A stretch of DNA of 64,000 nt, taken from assembly GCA_004172935.1 (NCBI GenBank), contig SDZD01000028.1:20255-84254 (forward strand), given 5' to 3'. Source of the DNA: a bacterium. Its GTDB lineage: Bacteria; Armatimonadota; Abditibacteriia; Abditibacteriales; Abditibacteriaceae. Position numbers and translations under genes: made by a program. The first letter of the stretch is position 1. Every line of letters begins with the position of its first letter. Under the pieces are notes generated by a model, which was given only the letters and a program-made list of their open reading frames with translations, had not been told where the DNA came from and ran no database searches. This document shows positions 8,598-18,879 of the stretch, piece by piece.

Positions 8598-10994
8598 ATG
8601 AAAAGCCTCCTGTTTGCCCTGTCTACTTTAGTAACGATAACACCGGCTATCGCCGTGCAAAACACCATGACAAAAGCCGCACCCATCGTAAAAAATACGC
8701 CCATCGACCGCCACGCACTAGTGACTCGCCACAACGTTGTGCTCACCAAATTCGATGGTGAACGGCCCCTTCAGGTCGGCAACGGCGAGTTCGCCTTTGG
8801 AATGGACATCACCGGTTTGCAGAGCTTCGCGCCCTTCAACACCATGTCACAGTGGGGCTGGCACGAGTCGCCCCTCCCCGCCGGGAAAAAGGTCGAGGAT
8901 TATCAGATGCAGCCAGTGCTGATGCATGGACGCGAAGTTCTGATGCCGATGCCCGACCCAAAGCAACCCGAACTCTCGAACTGGATGCGCAGCAACCCCC
9001 ACCGCATCAATTTAGGTCGTGTTGGCCTAGCGCTCACCAAAAGCGATGGCACTCCCGCCACCCAAAGCGACATCAAAGACACAAGACAAGACCTCGATTT
9101 ATGGAGCGGCCTCGTCACCAGCCACTTCACTCTCGAAGGCCAGCCTGTCACGGTTATAACCGCCTGTCACCCCTCGCAAGATACAGTCGCGGCCCGCATC
9201 GAATCGCCGCTTGTAAAAGCGGGTCGCCTCGCCGTGTTCCTCGATTTCCCCGGCGATGATGACCACGAATTCAATAACTTCGTTGGTAACTGGGAGACAA
9301 CCGACGAACCAGAAATTCGCCTCGCAGCCCAAAAGCAGCGCGCCGAATTCGCGCATCGCTACAAAGGCGACACCAAAGATACCTACCACGTCGCCCTTTC
9401 GTGGCAAGGTAAAGCGGCTCTACTCACCCCTCAGCAAACCGACAAAAACCTGCCCCTTATCATCGAGAAAGCTGAGTATGGCGCCAATGAAAAATGGCTC
9501 GATGTCACCCAGCAAGTTTCTAGAGCAGTCCGCAATAACCGTTTGTCGATTCGCTCCAGCAACGACATCGCGGGCGACCTCAACTACCCCGTCGTCAAAA
9601 CACTCAAAGTCACCTACACACTGAACGGACAAAAGTACCATACCGAAACGGTGGAAGGCCAAATGCTCAAAATTCCCAACGATGGGAAACGCGAGCGCTT
9701 CACCCTGCAACCGGCCAAAGACGAAACCACGCTGTCGTTCACGTGCGCCTTCGCGCCCAAAGCGGCCCCCAAACAGCGCACTACCTCCGAAGCTACCTTC
9801 GCGGCCTCACGCAAGCACTGGCCCGCGTTCTGGAACAGCGGTGGCGCCATCGACCTATCCGGCAGCAAAGACCCGCGCTGGAAAGAACTCGAACGCCGCA
9901 TCGTGCTGTCCCAATACCTGATGGAAACCAACGAAGCCGGTTCACTTCCGCCGCAGGAAAGCGGACTCGTTAACAACGGCTGGTATGGCCGATTCCATTT
10001 TGAGATGATTTGGTGGCACGCCGCCCACTGGGCGCTGTGGAACCGTTTCCCCCAGATGCAGAGTAACGTCAACGTCTACTGGAAGATGTTCGACCAGGCG
10101 CTTGAACTCGCCAAAGTGCAAGGCTATAAAGGCGCGCGTTGGCCTAAATGCACTGGCCCCGATGGACGCGAATGGCCGTTCTTCAACCACGCGGTCATGA
10201 TCTGGCAACAGCCGAACCCCATCTTCTTCGCCGAGTTGGATTATCATGCCCACCCGACCAAAGCCACACTCGAAAAGTGGCGCCCCATCGTCGAGAACAC
10301 CGCCGATTTTCTGGCCTCCTATGCCTTCTACGACGAAAACAAGAAAGAGTACGTGTTGGGGCCACCACTCAATTTGGTCTCGGAAAACACCGACTGGAAG
10401 ACCACGCAGAATCCGACGTTTGAGCTGAGTTATTGGCGCACAGGTTTGCAACAGGCGCAGCAGTGGCGCCAGCGCTTAGGGCAACCACGCCGCGCCGATT
10501 GGGATAAAGTCATCGAAGGTTTGGCTCCCCTACCAATACAGGATGGCCTCTATGTCACCCACGAAGGAATCAAGGATATGTGGACGAAGTGGACATACGA
10601 GCATCCTGGCCTCATCGGTGCATACGGCATGTTGCCCGGCGACGGCGTCGATAAAGAAACCATGCGCCGCACTCTGGACAAGGTTTGCACCGACTGGAAT
10701 TTCGAGCGCGTCTGGGGCTGGGACTTCCCGATGCTCGCCATGACTGCCGCAAGGCTTGGCGAAACCGACCGAGCCATCGACATGCTGATGCACCCATCGC
10801 CCAATTTCCAGTTCGACGAACGCGGTTTAGCGACGGGCGGCCCCTTCCCCTACTTCCCCTCCAACGGAGGCCTATTGTATGCCGTGGCTTTTCTGGCGGC
10901 TGGCTGGGAAGGCGCGCCGCAAAAACACGCCCCCGGCTTCCCCGATAACGGCCAATGGTCGGTACGTTACGAAAATCTTAGCCCCGCTCTGTGA
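8598..10994 (+). CDS. Secreted six-hairpin glycosidase-like protein, copy 1
   Basis: A 798-residue protein with a signal peptide (hydrophobic residues 3-18, likely cleavage after AIA). The N-terminal half looks like a beta-sandwich opened by an IDRHALVTRHN / PLQVGNGEFAF segment. The second half, rich in aromatic residues (NNGWYGRFHFEMIWWHAAHW near residue 460, later VWGWDFPMLA), resembles an (alpha/alpha)6-barrel glycosidase. I cannot place it in a numbered GH family, and the catalytic acids are not assigned. Tandem duplication with the next gene and flanking by GH106 genes point to a role in breaking down the same rhamnose-containing glycan. Confidence 0.7.
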   Translation: MKSLLFALSTLVTITPAIAVQNTMTKAAPIVKNTPIDRHALVTRHNVVLTKFDGERPLQVGNGEFAFGMDITGLQSFAPFNTMSQWGWHESPLPAGKKVEDYQMQPVLMHGREVLMPMPDPKQPELSNWMRSNPHRINLGRVGLALTKSDGTPATQSDIKDTRQDLDLWSGLVTSHFTLEGQPVTVITACHPSQDTVAARIESPLVKAGRLAVFLDFPGDDDHEFNNFVGNWETTDEPEIRLAAQKQRAEFAHRYKGDTKDTYHVALSWQGKAALLTPQQTDKNLPLIIEKAEYGANEKWLDVTQQVSRAVRNNRLSIRSSNDIAGDLNYPVVKTLKVTYTLNGQKYHTETVEGQMLKIPNDGKRERFTLQPAKDETTLSFTCAFAPKAAPKQRTTSEATFAASRKHWPAFWNSGGAIDLSGSKDPRWKELERRIVLSQYLMETNEAGSLPPQESGLVNNGWYGRFHFEMIWWHAAHWALWNRFPQMQSNVNVYWKMFDQALELAKVQGYKGARWPKCTGPDGREWPFFNHAVMIWQQPNPIFFAELDYHAHPTKATLEKWRPIVENTADFLASYAFYDENKKEYVLGPPLNLVSENTDWKTTQNPTFELSYWRTGLQQAQQWRQRLGQPRRADWDKVIEGLAPLPIQDGLYVTHEGIKDMWTKWTYEHPGLIGAYGMLPGDGVDKETMRRTLDKVCTDWNFERVWGWDFPMLAMTAARLGETDRAIDMLMHPSPNFQFDERGLATGGPFPYFPSNGGLLYAVAFLAAGWEGAPQKHAPGFPDNGQWSVRYENLSPAL

Positions 10995-11036
10995 AACTCA
11001 CGCCATCGGTCGACTTCCAATATCCATTTCTTCCCG

Positions 11037-13430
11037 ATGCAAAAATTCATCCCCCTCGTGTGCGGTTTAATGATCGCCACACCAGCCATCGCCGTGCAAA
11101 ACACTCCGACCAAAGGGGCCTCCGTCATAAAAAACACCGCTATTGACCGCCACGCGCTGGTGACACGGCATAACGTTGTACTGACCAAATTCAACGGCGA
11201 ACGCCCCTTACAGGTCGGCAACGGCGAGTTCGCCTTTGGAATGGACATCACGGGCTTGCAAAGCTTCGCGCCTTTCAACACCATGTCGCAGTGGGGCTGG
11301 CACAGCTCTCCTTTGCCCGAAGGTAAGAAAGTCGAGGATTACCACAAGCCCACCCTCGACACCCACGGGCGCCCTGTTCCCTATTATCTCCCCGACCCGC
11401 AGCAGCCCGAACTCTCGAACTGGATGCACGGCAACCCTCACCGCATCAATCTCGGTCGCGTCGGCCTCTCCCTCACCAAAAGCGATGGCACTCCTGCCAC
11501 CCCAAGCGACCTCAAAGACACACGGCAGGAACTCGACTTATGGAGCGGCCTCGTTACCAGCCACTTCACCCTCGAAGATCAGCCCGTCACAGTTGTAACT
11601 GCCTGTCACCCTTCGCAGGACACAGTCGCAGCGCGCATCGAGTCGCCGCTTGTAAAAGCGGGCCGCCTCAACGTATTCCTCGATTTCCCCGGCGACGATA
11701 CCAATCAATTCAATAACTTCGTCGGCAATTGGGACAAACCTGCTCACCCCGAAACCAAGATGGCCTTAAACGGCCAGCACGCCAACTTCACCCGCCGCTA
11801 TAGCGGCGATACGGGTGACGCCTACCACGCCGTCCTCTCGTGGCAGGGCAAAGCCACACTCCGCCCTGTTGACGACAACGAGTCGGTAACATTGCCCCTC
11901 ATCATCCAAAAGGCCGAATACGGCAGCACCGATAAATGGTTCGATGTCACTGCCATATTAACCAACGCCATACGCGGTAATCGCCTGACCATTCGCGCCA
12001 TTAACTCTCTCCTGGGCGACCCAACTCCCCAGAAATCCAAAAGGCTCAAAGTCACCTACACCCTCGAAGGCCAGCAACATAGCGTCGAAGTCGCCGAGAA
12101 TCAGGAACTCAAAATCCAAACCCCACCGGGACGCGAGCGCTTCACCCTGCAACCGGCCAAAGACGCAACCTCACTATCATTCGTTTGCACCTTCGCCCCT
12201 AAAACGCCTCCCCGAACCACAGCAACCGCGACTTTCGCGGCCTCACGCAAGCACTGGCCCGCGTTCTGGAACAGCGGTGGCGCCATCGACCTGTCCGGCA
12301 GCAAAGACCCGCGCTGGAAGGAACTCGAACGCCGCATCGTGCTGTCGCAGTACCTGATGGAAACCAACGAAGCCGGTTCGCTTCCGCCGCAGGAAAGCGG
12401 ACTCGTCAACAACGGCTGGTATGGCCGATTCCATTTCGAGATGATTTGGTGGCACGCCGCCCACTGGGCGCTGTGGAACCGTTTCCCGCAAATGCAGGGC
12501 AACGTCAGCGTCTATCGTAAATTCCACGCCCTCTCTCAGCAACTCGCCAAAGAACAAGGCTATATGGGCGCGCGTTGGCCCAAATGCACTGGCCCCGATG
12601 GGCACGAATGGCCGTTGCCAGTTCATGCCCTACTCATCTGGCAGCAGCCGCATCCCATCTTCTTCGCCGAGTTGGATTATCGCGCCCACCCTACTAAAGC
12701 CACACTAGAAAAATGGCGCTCCATCGTAGAAGACACCGGAGCCTTCATGGCCTCCTATCCATTTTTCGATGAGAAGAAGGGGCACTATGTATTGGGGCCT
12801 CCCCTGTACGTGGTATCGGAAAACACCGAAGCCAGCACCACCCAAAATCCGGCCTTCGAGTTGGGCTATTGGCGCTTCGGATTGCGCGTCGCTCAGCAAT
12901 GGCGCCAGCGCTTAGGCGAACCGCGTCACGCCGATTGGGACAAAGTGCTGAATGGCCTGTCTCCGCTTCCCCAACAGGACGGCCTCTATGTTTTGCAAGA
13001 TGGCGTGCAAGACATGTGGACCAAATGGAATTTCGAGCACCCCGCCCTGATCGGAACCTACGGAATGCTTCCCGGTGACGGAGTCGACAAAGAAACCATG
13101 CGCCGCACCTTCGCGAAAGTGCGCGAAACATGGGACTTCAACCACACCTGGGGTTGGGATTTCCCGATGCTCGCCATGACCGCCGCCAAACTCGGCGAAC
13201 CCGACAAAGCAATCGACATGCTGCTGCATTCAGCGGGCGGATTTCAATTCGATGAGCGTGGTTTAGCCACAGGAGGCCCTTTCCCCTACTTCCCATCTAA
13301 CGGCGCACTGCTCTATACGGTGGCTCTCATGGCGGCTGGTTGGGACGGCGCACCGCAAAAACACGCCCCCGGATTTCCCGATAACGGTCAGTGGTCGGTA
13401 CGTTACGAAAATCTCAGTCCGGCGTTGTAA
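11037..13430 (+). CDS. Secreted six-hairpin glycosidase-like protein, copy 2
   Basis: A 797-residue tandem paralogue of the preceding protein, similar over the whole length and almost identical in long stretches of the second half (for example the SQYLMETNEAGSLPPQ region). Differences concentrate around residues 95-110, 240-370 and 485-530, so substrate specificity may differ. It starts with a signal peptide ending AIA. The short spacing (42 bases) suggests co-transcription with copy 1. The exact activity is unknown. Confidence 0.7.
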   Translation: MQKFIPLVCGLMIATPAIAVQNTPTKGASVIKNTAIDRHALVTRHNVVLTKFNGERPLQVGNGEFAFGMDITGLQSFAPFNTMSQWGWHSSPLPEGKKVEDYHKPTLDTHGRPVPYYLPDPQQPELSNWMHGNPHRINLGRVGLSLTKSDGTPATPSDLKDTRQELDLWSGLVTSHFTLEDQPVTVVTACHPSQDTVAARIESPLVKAGRLNVFLDFPGDDTNQFNNFVGNWDKPAHPETKMALNGQHANFTRRYSGDTGDAYHAVLSWQGKATLRPVDDNESVTLPLIIQKAEYGSTDKWFDVTAILTNAIRGNRLTIRAINSLLGDPTPQKSKRLKVTYTLEGQQHSVEVAENQELKIQTPPGRERFTLQPAKDATSLSFVCTFAPKTPPRTTATATFAASRKHWPAFWNSGGAIDLSGSKDPRWKELERRIVLSQYLMETNEAGSLPPQESGLVNNGWYGRFHFEMIWWHAAHWALWNRFPQMQGNVSVYRKFHALSQQLAKEQGYMGARWPKCTGPDGHEWPLPVHALLIWQQPHPIFFAELDYRAHPTKATLEKWRSIVEDTGAFMASYPFFDEKKGHYVLGPPLYVVSENTEASTTQNPAFELGYWRFGLRVAQQWRQRLGEPRHADWDKVLNGLSPLPQQDGLYVLQDGVQDMWTKWNFEHPALIGTYGMLPGDGVDKETMRRTFAKVRETWDFNHTWGWDFPMLAMTAAKLGEPDKAIDMLLHSAGGFQFDERGLATGGPFPYFPSNGALLYTVALMAAGWDGAPQKHAPGFPDNGQWSVRYENLSPAL

Positions 13431-13473
13431 AAAACGCTCACACTACGGACTCTATTTCACCAACCATAACGTT

Positions 13474-16400
13474 ATGTCTATCAATCGCCGTCGTTATCTC
13501 CCGCTCTTGTTGACGGGCGGTCTGTGGGTCTTCCCGCACGGAGTCGAAGCGGCTCCCGTTGCCGATGCATTGACGAAAGGGTTTCTTACTCCTCCCGACT
13601 CAGCCAAGCCGCACACATGGTGGCACTGGATGAACGGCAACATCACTCGCGAAGGCATCACCGCCGACTTAGAGGCAATGAAAAGCGCGGGCGTGGGCGG
13701 CGCGCAAATCTTCAATCTCGCCGAAGGCATCCCCGAAGGCCAGGTGAAGTTCATGTCGCCGCAGTGGCTCTCGATGGTCAAGTGGGCCGCCACCGAAGCC
13801 GACCGACTGGGAATCGAGTTGTGTATGCACAACTGCGCCGGATGGTCGAGCAGCGGTGGCCCGTGGAATCCCCCTGCCAACGCCATGCAGATAGTGACGA
13901 CCAGCGAAACCACCGTTACTGGTCCCACTCGCTTCGACGCAGCGCTTAAACAGCCCCAATCCAATCTCGGCTACTACGACGACATCTCGGTTTTAGCCTT
14001 CCCGACTCCCGGCAGCGACTACCGAATCCCCGGCATCCGTGGCAAAGCGGGGTTTGAGCGCGGCGACAACATCGAACCCGCTCAGGGGCCACAGGCGCCC
14101 AACACCGCGACCATCGACGATAAATCGGTCATCGACCTTACCGCGCAATTCAAAGCCGGAAAACTGACATGGGATGTTCCAGCAGGCAACTGGACGATTC
14201 TGCGCCTTGGTCACACGGCTACAGGAAAAACCAACCACCCCGACCTCCCCGGTGGCGTCGGCCCCGAAGTAGATAAGCTCTCCAAAACTGCCCTGGATAC
14301 CCATTGGAAAGGCATGATGCAGCCCGTCATCGACGAACTGGGGCCACTCGTGGGTAAGTCGCTCAATAACGCGCTAATAGATTCCTACGAGGTCGGCAAC
14401 CAGAACTGGACACCGCTATTCGCTTCCGAATTTCAAAAGCGGCGCGGCTACAGCATCACCCCTTATCTGCCCGTCTTCACCGGGCGCGTGGTGGGCAGCA
14501 CCGCCGTTTCCGAGCGCTTCCTGTGGGACGTGCGCCGCACCATCGCCGACCTCATGGACGAGAACTACTACGCCCATTTCGGCGAACTGTGCCACCAGCA
14601 CGGCCTGAAGTTCTCGACCGAACCCTACGGCAACGGCCCCTTCGAAGACCTGACGGCAGGTGGCACCGCCGACATCCCGATGGGCGAGTTCTGGGTCAAT
14701 GGTGCTGCCGCCGAAACGGGCAAACTCGCCTCCTCGGTCGGACACATCTACGGGCGTCCCATCATCGGCGCCGAATCCTTCACCGCCTCACCCGAAAGCG
14801 GCAAGTGGACTAACGATCCCTACTCGCTCAAAGCCATCGGCGACCGCATGTTCTGTGCGGGCATCAACCGCTATATCTTCCACCGCTACGCCATGCAGCC
14901 GTGGACAAACCGCTTCCCTGGCATGACGATGGGCCGTTGGGGAATGCACTTCGACCGTACCAACACGCTGTGGGGACCGCAAACCGCGTGGCTGCGCTAC
15001 ATCGCGCGTTGCCAGTACCTTTTGCAGCAGGGTAACTTCGTGGCCGATGCCCTCTACTTCGTTGGCGAAAACGCCCCGGTCGGAATGAACGTTGGCGAGC
15101 CAGCGCTCCCGAAGGGCTACGACTACGATGCCTGCACCAGCGACGCCTTGATGCGCCGCCTCAGCGTGAAAGATGGGCGTCTGATAACGCCCGATGGCGC
15201 CTCCTACCGCGTGCTGATTCTGCCTTCCAACCAGAGCATGACTCCCAAAACGCTCGCAAAAATCAGCGAATTGGTTAGAGCAGGTGCAACGGTAGTTGGG
15301 CCACGACCACGGCGTTCGCCCAGCCTCCAGAACTATCCGCAGTGCGACAAAGAAATCGAAGCCCTCGCCAGCCAAATCTGGGGAAGGGCCGATGGTAACT
15401 CCGTCACATCCAGCGAAGTCGGCAAAGGCCGAGTTATTTGGGGCCAGCCACTCGAAAAAGTCTTTGCCTCGCTGGGAGTCACGCCCGACTTCATCAGCAA
15501 CACGCCAAGCGCACGCCTCGCCGAGATTCACCGCAAAACCGGAAACACCGACATTTACTTCGTTTCCAACCAACGTCAGGGTTCCAGAGATGTCGAGTGT
15601 AGTTTCCGAGTGACGGGCAAAGTCCCCGAACTGTGGAACCCCGATAGCGGCCAACTGGAAGACGCACCGCTCTACACCGAAAGCAACGGGCGCACCACTC
15701 TTCCGCTCCATCTCGACCCAGCCGGTTCGGTCTTCGTGCTGTTCCGCCGCGCCTCCAATGGCACTCACTTCGTCGCCGCAAAAAGCGCCGCCAGCGCACA
15801 AAATGCCGCAACCAAAGCCCCGAGGTTAGTCATTGTCAAAGCGATGTATGAAGCCATCGACGGCGCGGGTGGCACCGACGTAACCGACAAGGTGCGGGCA
15901 AACGTCGAAAACAGCACCACGCTCAGCATCACCGCCGACAACGAGCTTTTCGGCGATCCAGCCTCGATGCACGTCAAACAACTACGTGTCGAGTACACGC
16001 TGGATGGCATCCCCAAGACCACCATCGTCCAGGAAAATCAGGGCCTCGATCTGCCCGTCGAACTCGATACCACCACCTACCCAGCCTACGAATGGACTAG
16101 CGACTCCAAAGGACGCCAGCAATTGGTCGGCTGGAACGCGGGCGCTGTGCAGTTGCAAATCTCGAACGGCAAAACCAAATCCGTGAAGGTGCCCGCAACA
16201 GCGGCCCCCGCACAAATCAGTGGCCCGTGGGCGCTCAGCTTCCCGCCCAACTGGGGCGCACCCGCAAAAGTACAACTCGACAGCCTCATCTCATGGCCCA
16301 AACACAGCGACCCCGGTGTGCGCTATTTCTCTGGCACCGCGACGTACACCAAGACGCTCACCCTACCCGCCTCAGCAATCGGCCCCAATAAGGTCGTTTC

Positions 16401-16776
16401 GCTCGATTTGGGCAAGGTGAGAGACATCGCCCGCATCAAACTCAACGGGCGCGAAGTGGGTGTTCTGTGGAAGCCACCATACCGCGTCAATCTATCCGAT
16501 GCCGCCCGCGCCGGAGCCAACCAACTCGAAATCGAAGTCACCAACCAGTGGCCCAACCGCCTCATCGGCGACGAACAGTTGCCAGACGATGTCGAATGGA
16601 ACGGCGACCAGCTCAAAGGCTGGCCCCAATGGCTATTGGATGGCAAACCCAGCCCTACTGGCAGGGTCACCTTCACCACATGGCACCACTGGCGCAAGGA
16701 TTCGCCGCTAATTGAATCGGGCCTACTCGGCCCCGTCACCCTGCACTACGGCACCAAAATCAACGCCACCCCATAA
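13474..16776 (+). CDS. Secreted GH106 alpha-L-rhamnosidase, copy 2
   Basis: A 1100-residue paralogue of 5213-8521 with the same architecture: signal peptide (cleavage after VEA), WWHWMNGN near residue 49, MHNCAGWSSSGGPW near 117, and a C-terminal galactose-binding-like domain with NRLIGDEQLP. It begins 43 bases after the preceding gene and is probably the last gene of the operon. It is not a recent copy: the sequence differs throughout, with similar but distinct loops, consistent with two rhamnosidases acting on different linkages. Confidence 0.88.
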   Translation: MSINRRRYLPLLLTGGLWVFPHGVEAAPVADALTKGFLTPPDSAKPHTWWHWMNGNITREGITADLEAMKSAGVGGAQIFNLAEGIPEGQVKFMSPQWLSMVKWAATEADRLGIELCMHNCAGWSSSGGPWNPPANAMQIVTTSETTVTGPTRFDAALKQPQSNLGYYDDISVLAFPTPGSDYRIPGIRGKAGFERGDNIEPAQGPQAPNTATIDDKSVIDLTAQFKAGKLTWDVPAGNWTILRLGHTATGKTNHPDLPGGVGPEVDKLSKTALDTHWKGMMQPVIDELGPLVGKSLNNALIDSYEVGNQNWTPLFASEFQKRRGYSITPYLPVFTGRVVGSTAVSERFLWDVRRTIADLMDENYYAHFGELCHQHGLKFSTEPYGNGPFEDLTAGGTADIPMGEFWVNGAAAETGKLASSVGHIYGRPIIGAESFTASPESGKWTNDPYSLKAIGDRMFCAGINRYIFHRYAMQPWTNRFPGMTMGRWGMHFDRTNTLWGPQTAWLRYIARCQYLLQQGNFVADALYFVGENAPVGMNVGEPALPKGYDYDACTSDALMRRLSVKDGRLITPDGASYRVLILPSNQSMTPKTLAKISELVRAGATVVGPRPRRSPSLQNYPQCDKEIEALASQIWGRADGNSVTSSEVGKGRVIWGQPLEKVFASLGVTPDFISNTPSARLAEIHRKTGNTDIYFVSNQRQGSRDVECSFRVTGKVPELWNPDSGQLEDAPLYTESNGRTTLPLHLDPAGSVFVLFRRASNGTHFVAAKSAASAQNAATKAPRLVIVKAMYEAIDGAGGTDVTDKVRANVENSTTLSITADNELFGDPASMHVKQLRVEYTLDGIPKTTIVQENQGLDLPVELDTTTYPAYEWTSDSKGRQQLVGWNAGAVQLQISNGKTKSVKVPATAAPAQISGPWALSFPPNWGAPAKVQLDSLISWPKHSDPGVRYFSGTATYTKTLTLPASAIGPNKVVSLDLGKVRDIARIKLNGREVGVLWKPPYRVNLSDAARAGANQLEIEVTNQWPNRLIGDEQLPDDVEWNGDQLKGWPQWLLDGKPSPTGRVTFTTWHHWRKDSPLIESGLLGPVTLHYGTKINATP

Positions 16777-16780
16777 ACCA

Positions 16781-16824
16781 AAATAGAAAGAGTTGCCGAA
16801 ATTGTTCGGCAACTCTTTCTATTT
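16781..16824. terminator. Strong bidirectional terminator
   Basis: A 20-bp perfect stem with a 4-nt loop (AAATAGAAAG... paired to ...CTTTCTATTT) lies between the convergent GH106 and ATPase-regulator genes. T-runs on both strands suit termination in both directions. It overlaps the last codons of the minus-strand gene. Confidence 0.9.
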
Positions 16825-17733
16825 TTCACGCAATCGGTTCTCCGGCAACATGATGCGAACCTGAGTCCCGATTTGAGGCGGCGCCTCGAAAACGCGCTTA
16901 TGGTCGTCTTCACCATGATAGGCAAGCGCGCCGCGCCCCGAACGCATCGCGACATTACCGCCGTAGCGCTTGGCGATTTCCAGCACCGAGGGCAAACCGC
17001 CTCCGCGCCCCCCATTGCCAAAACGTGAATTGCCCATCCCCACAGCAACTCCAAGCGCCGTAGCATCCGAATCGAGGCGGCTGGCAAGCTTCTGATTGTG
17101 TGCCAGCGAACTTCGCACCCCAACTCCCGCATCGCCAATGCTCATCACCAGATAGCGGACATTCGAGCGGCGCGAACGGTAGGTCTGACTGGTCACAACG
17201 CCGCCAATGTCACTCTGCGCATGGTCGAGCACATTACCCGAAATTTCGGACAGTACCTGCAACACATGCATTTTCGCGACGGGACTAAAGCCGAGGTTTT
17301 GCAACAACTCGCCACTTTTGCGTATCATGACGCCGATAGCATCGCGCGTGTGCATGATCGTCACGTCGATAAGCACGTTCTTATCGTCGCTGAACTGCGG
17401 GCGCACTGGAATCAATGCGCGAGGCACTGCTAGAAGGCCGCCGACCTCTTCCCAAAAGCCCATTTCAGTCAAATAAGCGACCGGGCCATCCTCCGATGCC
17501 GTACTGCCTTTGGGAAGCGGGAACTCGTTCAACGTCAACGAAATGGGAAGCGCATAAGGGGGCAATGATTGCAGGAACACCACCAGAGCGACGATACCGT
17601 AGGGGTCGAAAAAGTTCACTGCGGTAAGGTCAAGTTCCAGTGGCCCCTCTTCGTTTTTGACGACCTCCCAGGCCGCGAGAATCTCATCGTGCGCGGCGCA
17701 GGAGTAAAACCAGTGGCTCGAAACTAAACGCAT
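16819..17733 (-). CDS. STAS-like / GHKL ATPase regulatory protein
   Basis: A 304-residue cytoplasmic protein. The N-terminal 100 residues resemble a STAS-like fold (LELDLTAVNFFDPYGIVALV). The C-terminal half is a GHKL ATPase: N-box SEISGNVLDHA, G1 box DAGVGV and a glycine-rich GGRGGGLPSV lid motif. Such proteins act as anti-sigma kinases or switch regulators. It sits downstream of the rsbV-rsbW-sigma operon on the same strand but beyond a terminator, so it may be an additional regulator of the stress response with its own transcription. The partner is unknown. Confidence 0.65.
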   Translation of the reverse strand: MRLVSSHWFYSCAAHDEILAAWEVVKNEEGPLELDLTAVNFFDPYGIVALVVFLQSLPPYALPISLTLNEFPLPKGSTASEDGPVAYLTEMGFWEEVGGLLAVPRALIPVRPQFSDDKNVLIDVTIMHTRDAIGVMIRKSGELLQNLGFSPVAKMHVLQVLSEISGNVLDHAQSDIGGVVTSQTYRSRRSNVRYLVMSIGDAGVGVRSSLAHNQKLASRLDSDATALGVAVGMGNSRFGNGGRGGGLPSVLEIAKRYGGNVAMRSGRGALAYHGEDDHKRVFEAPPQIGTQVRIMLPENRLREK

Positions 17734-17752
17734 GAGTCGGATGAGGAAGACA

Positions 17753-17786
17753 GAAAATCCCCCGCCCTAAAGTGTGGGGGATTTTC
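17753..17786 (-). terminator. Terminator of the sigma-factor operon
   Basis: A perfect 11-bp stem (GAAAATCCCCC/GGGGGATTTTC) with a 12-nt loop lies about 90 bases after the sigma-factor stop, with A/T-rich flanks suited to minus-strand termination. Confidence 0.7.
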
Positions 17787-17877
17787 GCTCGCTTCGGCTG
17801 TGTAAATATAGCGAGTCGCCTCATTTCTCCCAAGACCGTCGGATGATTCGGAAGATAAGAATCGCACTTCTTTGTTA

Positions 17878-18867
17878 TCAAGCCTCGTCCAGTAGGGCGC
17901 GCAAATCGGCCAGAGCGCGGCGCAGCAAGCGAGAGACGTGCATCTGCGACACATTGAGGCGCCGCGCGACATCGGCCTGAGAATATCCCTCGAAATAGGT
18001 CATTTCCAGCACCTGCCGTTTTTTCGGTTCCAGCTCTTCGAGGGCAGCTTGAAGCGTCGAATATTCTTCGATGGCGGCGATCTGCGCATCGGGCGCTCCG
18101 ATGCGGTCAGCGACGGTCGTGCCCTCTTCATCATCGAACGCGAACTCATCGAGCGAGTTCGGGTCGAGAGCAGCCCCCAATTCGAGCGCTTCCACCACTT
18201 CTTCTACTTCCAGATGCAACGAGGCCGCGATTTCGGCGTAGGTTGGCGAACGGTCCAAACGCTGCGTCAGCTCTTCGATATGCCCTTGCAGCGACGAATA
18301 TAGCTCCTGCAAGCGCCTTGGCACCCTCATTCCCGCAACTTTATCGCGGAAGTAACGGCGGATTTCGCCAGATATGGTGGGAATCGCGAAAGTCGAAAAT
18401 TTGACGCCGCGCTTGGGGTCGAACGAGTCGATGGCGTAAATCAGCCCTAACATTCCTACCTGCATAACATCCTCGAACAACTCTCCGCGCTCGGCGAAGC
18501 GCCGCGCGAGGAAAGTCACCAGATTGCGATGCATCAAAATCAACCTCTCGCGCAAACGTGGGTCAGAATTTTCTTTCCACATCGCGAATAATCGGTCGAA
18601 TTCGTCGTGGTCGTAGCGCCCCTGAGCGGGCGAACTCCACAGCGCACGCTCCGTTTCATTCCAAATCGAAGGCGAACTCGTTTCTTCCGCTTCAGCGGGA
18701 GCTGCCGACTCTTCGGCGACGGGCGCTTCGGCGCTCACGAAATCGTTTGATGCGACGATGGAGACGCGCGACACCAATCGGGCGGGCGCAGGAGCGTCGC
18801 CACCATCAAGGGCATCGTGTTCGTCGCCAGAAGGAGATGGCGCAATCGGATCAAACGAATCGGACAT
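17878..18867 (-). CDS. SigB/SigF-family RNA polymerase sigma factor
   Basis: A 329-residue sigma-70-type factor. After an unusual acidic, Ala-rich N-terminus of about 90 residues come region 2 (RNLVTFLARRFAERGELFEDVMQVG, KFSTFAIPTISGEIRRYFRD), region 3 and region 4 (EGYSQADVARRLNVSQMHVSRLLRRA). The STFA..TI.GE.RR.FRD block marks the SigB/SigF/SigG group. It follows the anti-sigma and anti-anti-sigma genes with a 12-base gap, the classical partner-switching arrangement for a general stress or differentiation sigma factor. Confidence 0.92.
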   Translation of the reverse strand: MSDSFDPIAPSPSGDEHDALDGGDAPAPARLVSRVSIVASNDFVSAEAPVAEESAAPAEAEETSSPSIWNETERALWSSPAQGRYDHDEFDRLFAMWKENSDPRLRERLILMHRNLVTFLARRFAERGELFEDVMQVGMLGLIYAIDSFDPKRGVKFSTFAIPTISGEIRRYFRDKVAGMRVPRRLQELYSSLQGHIEELTQRLDRSPTYAEIAASLHLEVEEVVEALELGAALDPNSLDEFAFDDEEGTTVADRIGAPDAQIAAIEEYSTLQAALEELEPKKRQVLEMTYFEGYSQADVARRLNVSQMHVSRLLRRALADLRALLDEA

Positions 18868-18879
18868 AGACAGAGAGGT

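Noticed and set aside
14788..15801. Long minus-strand frame opposite GH106 copy 2
   Set aside because: It is an antisense shadow of a well-conserved coding region; composition follows the complement of the GH106 codons.
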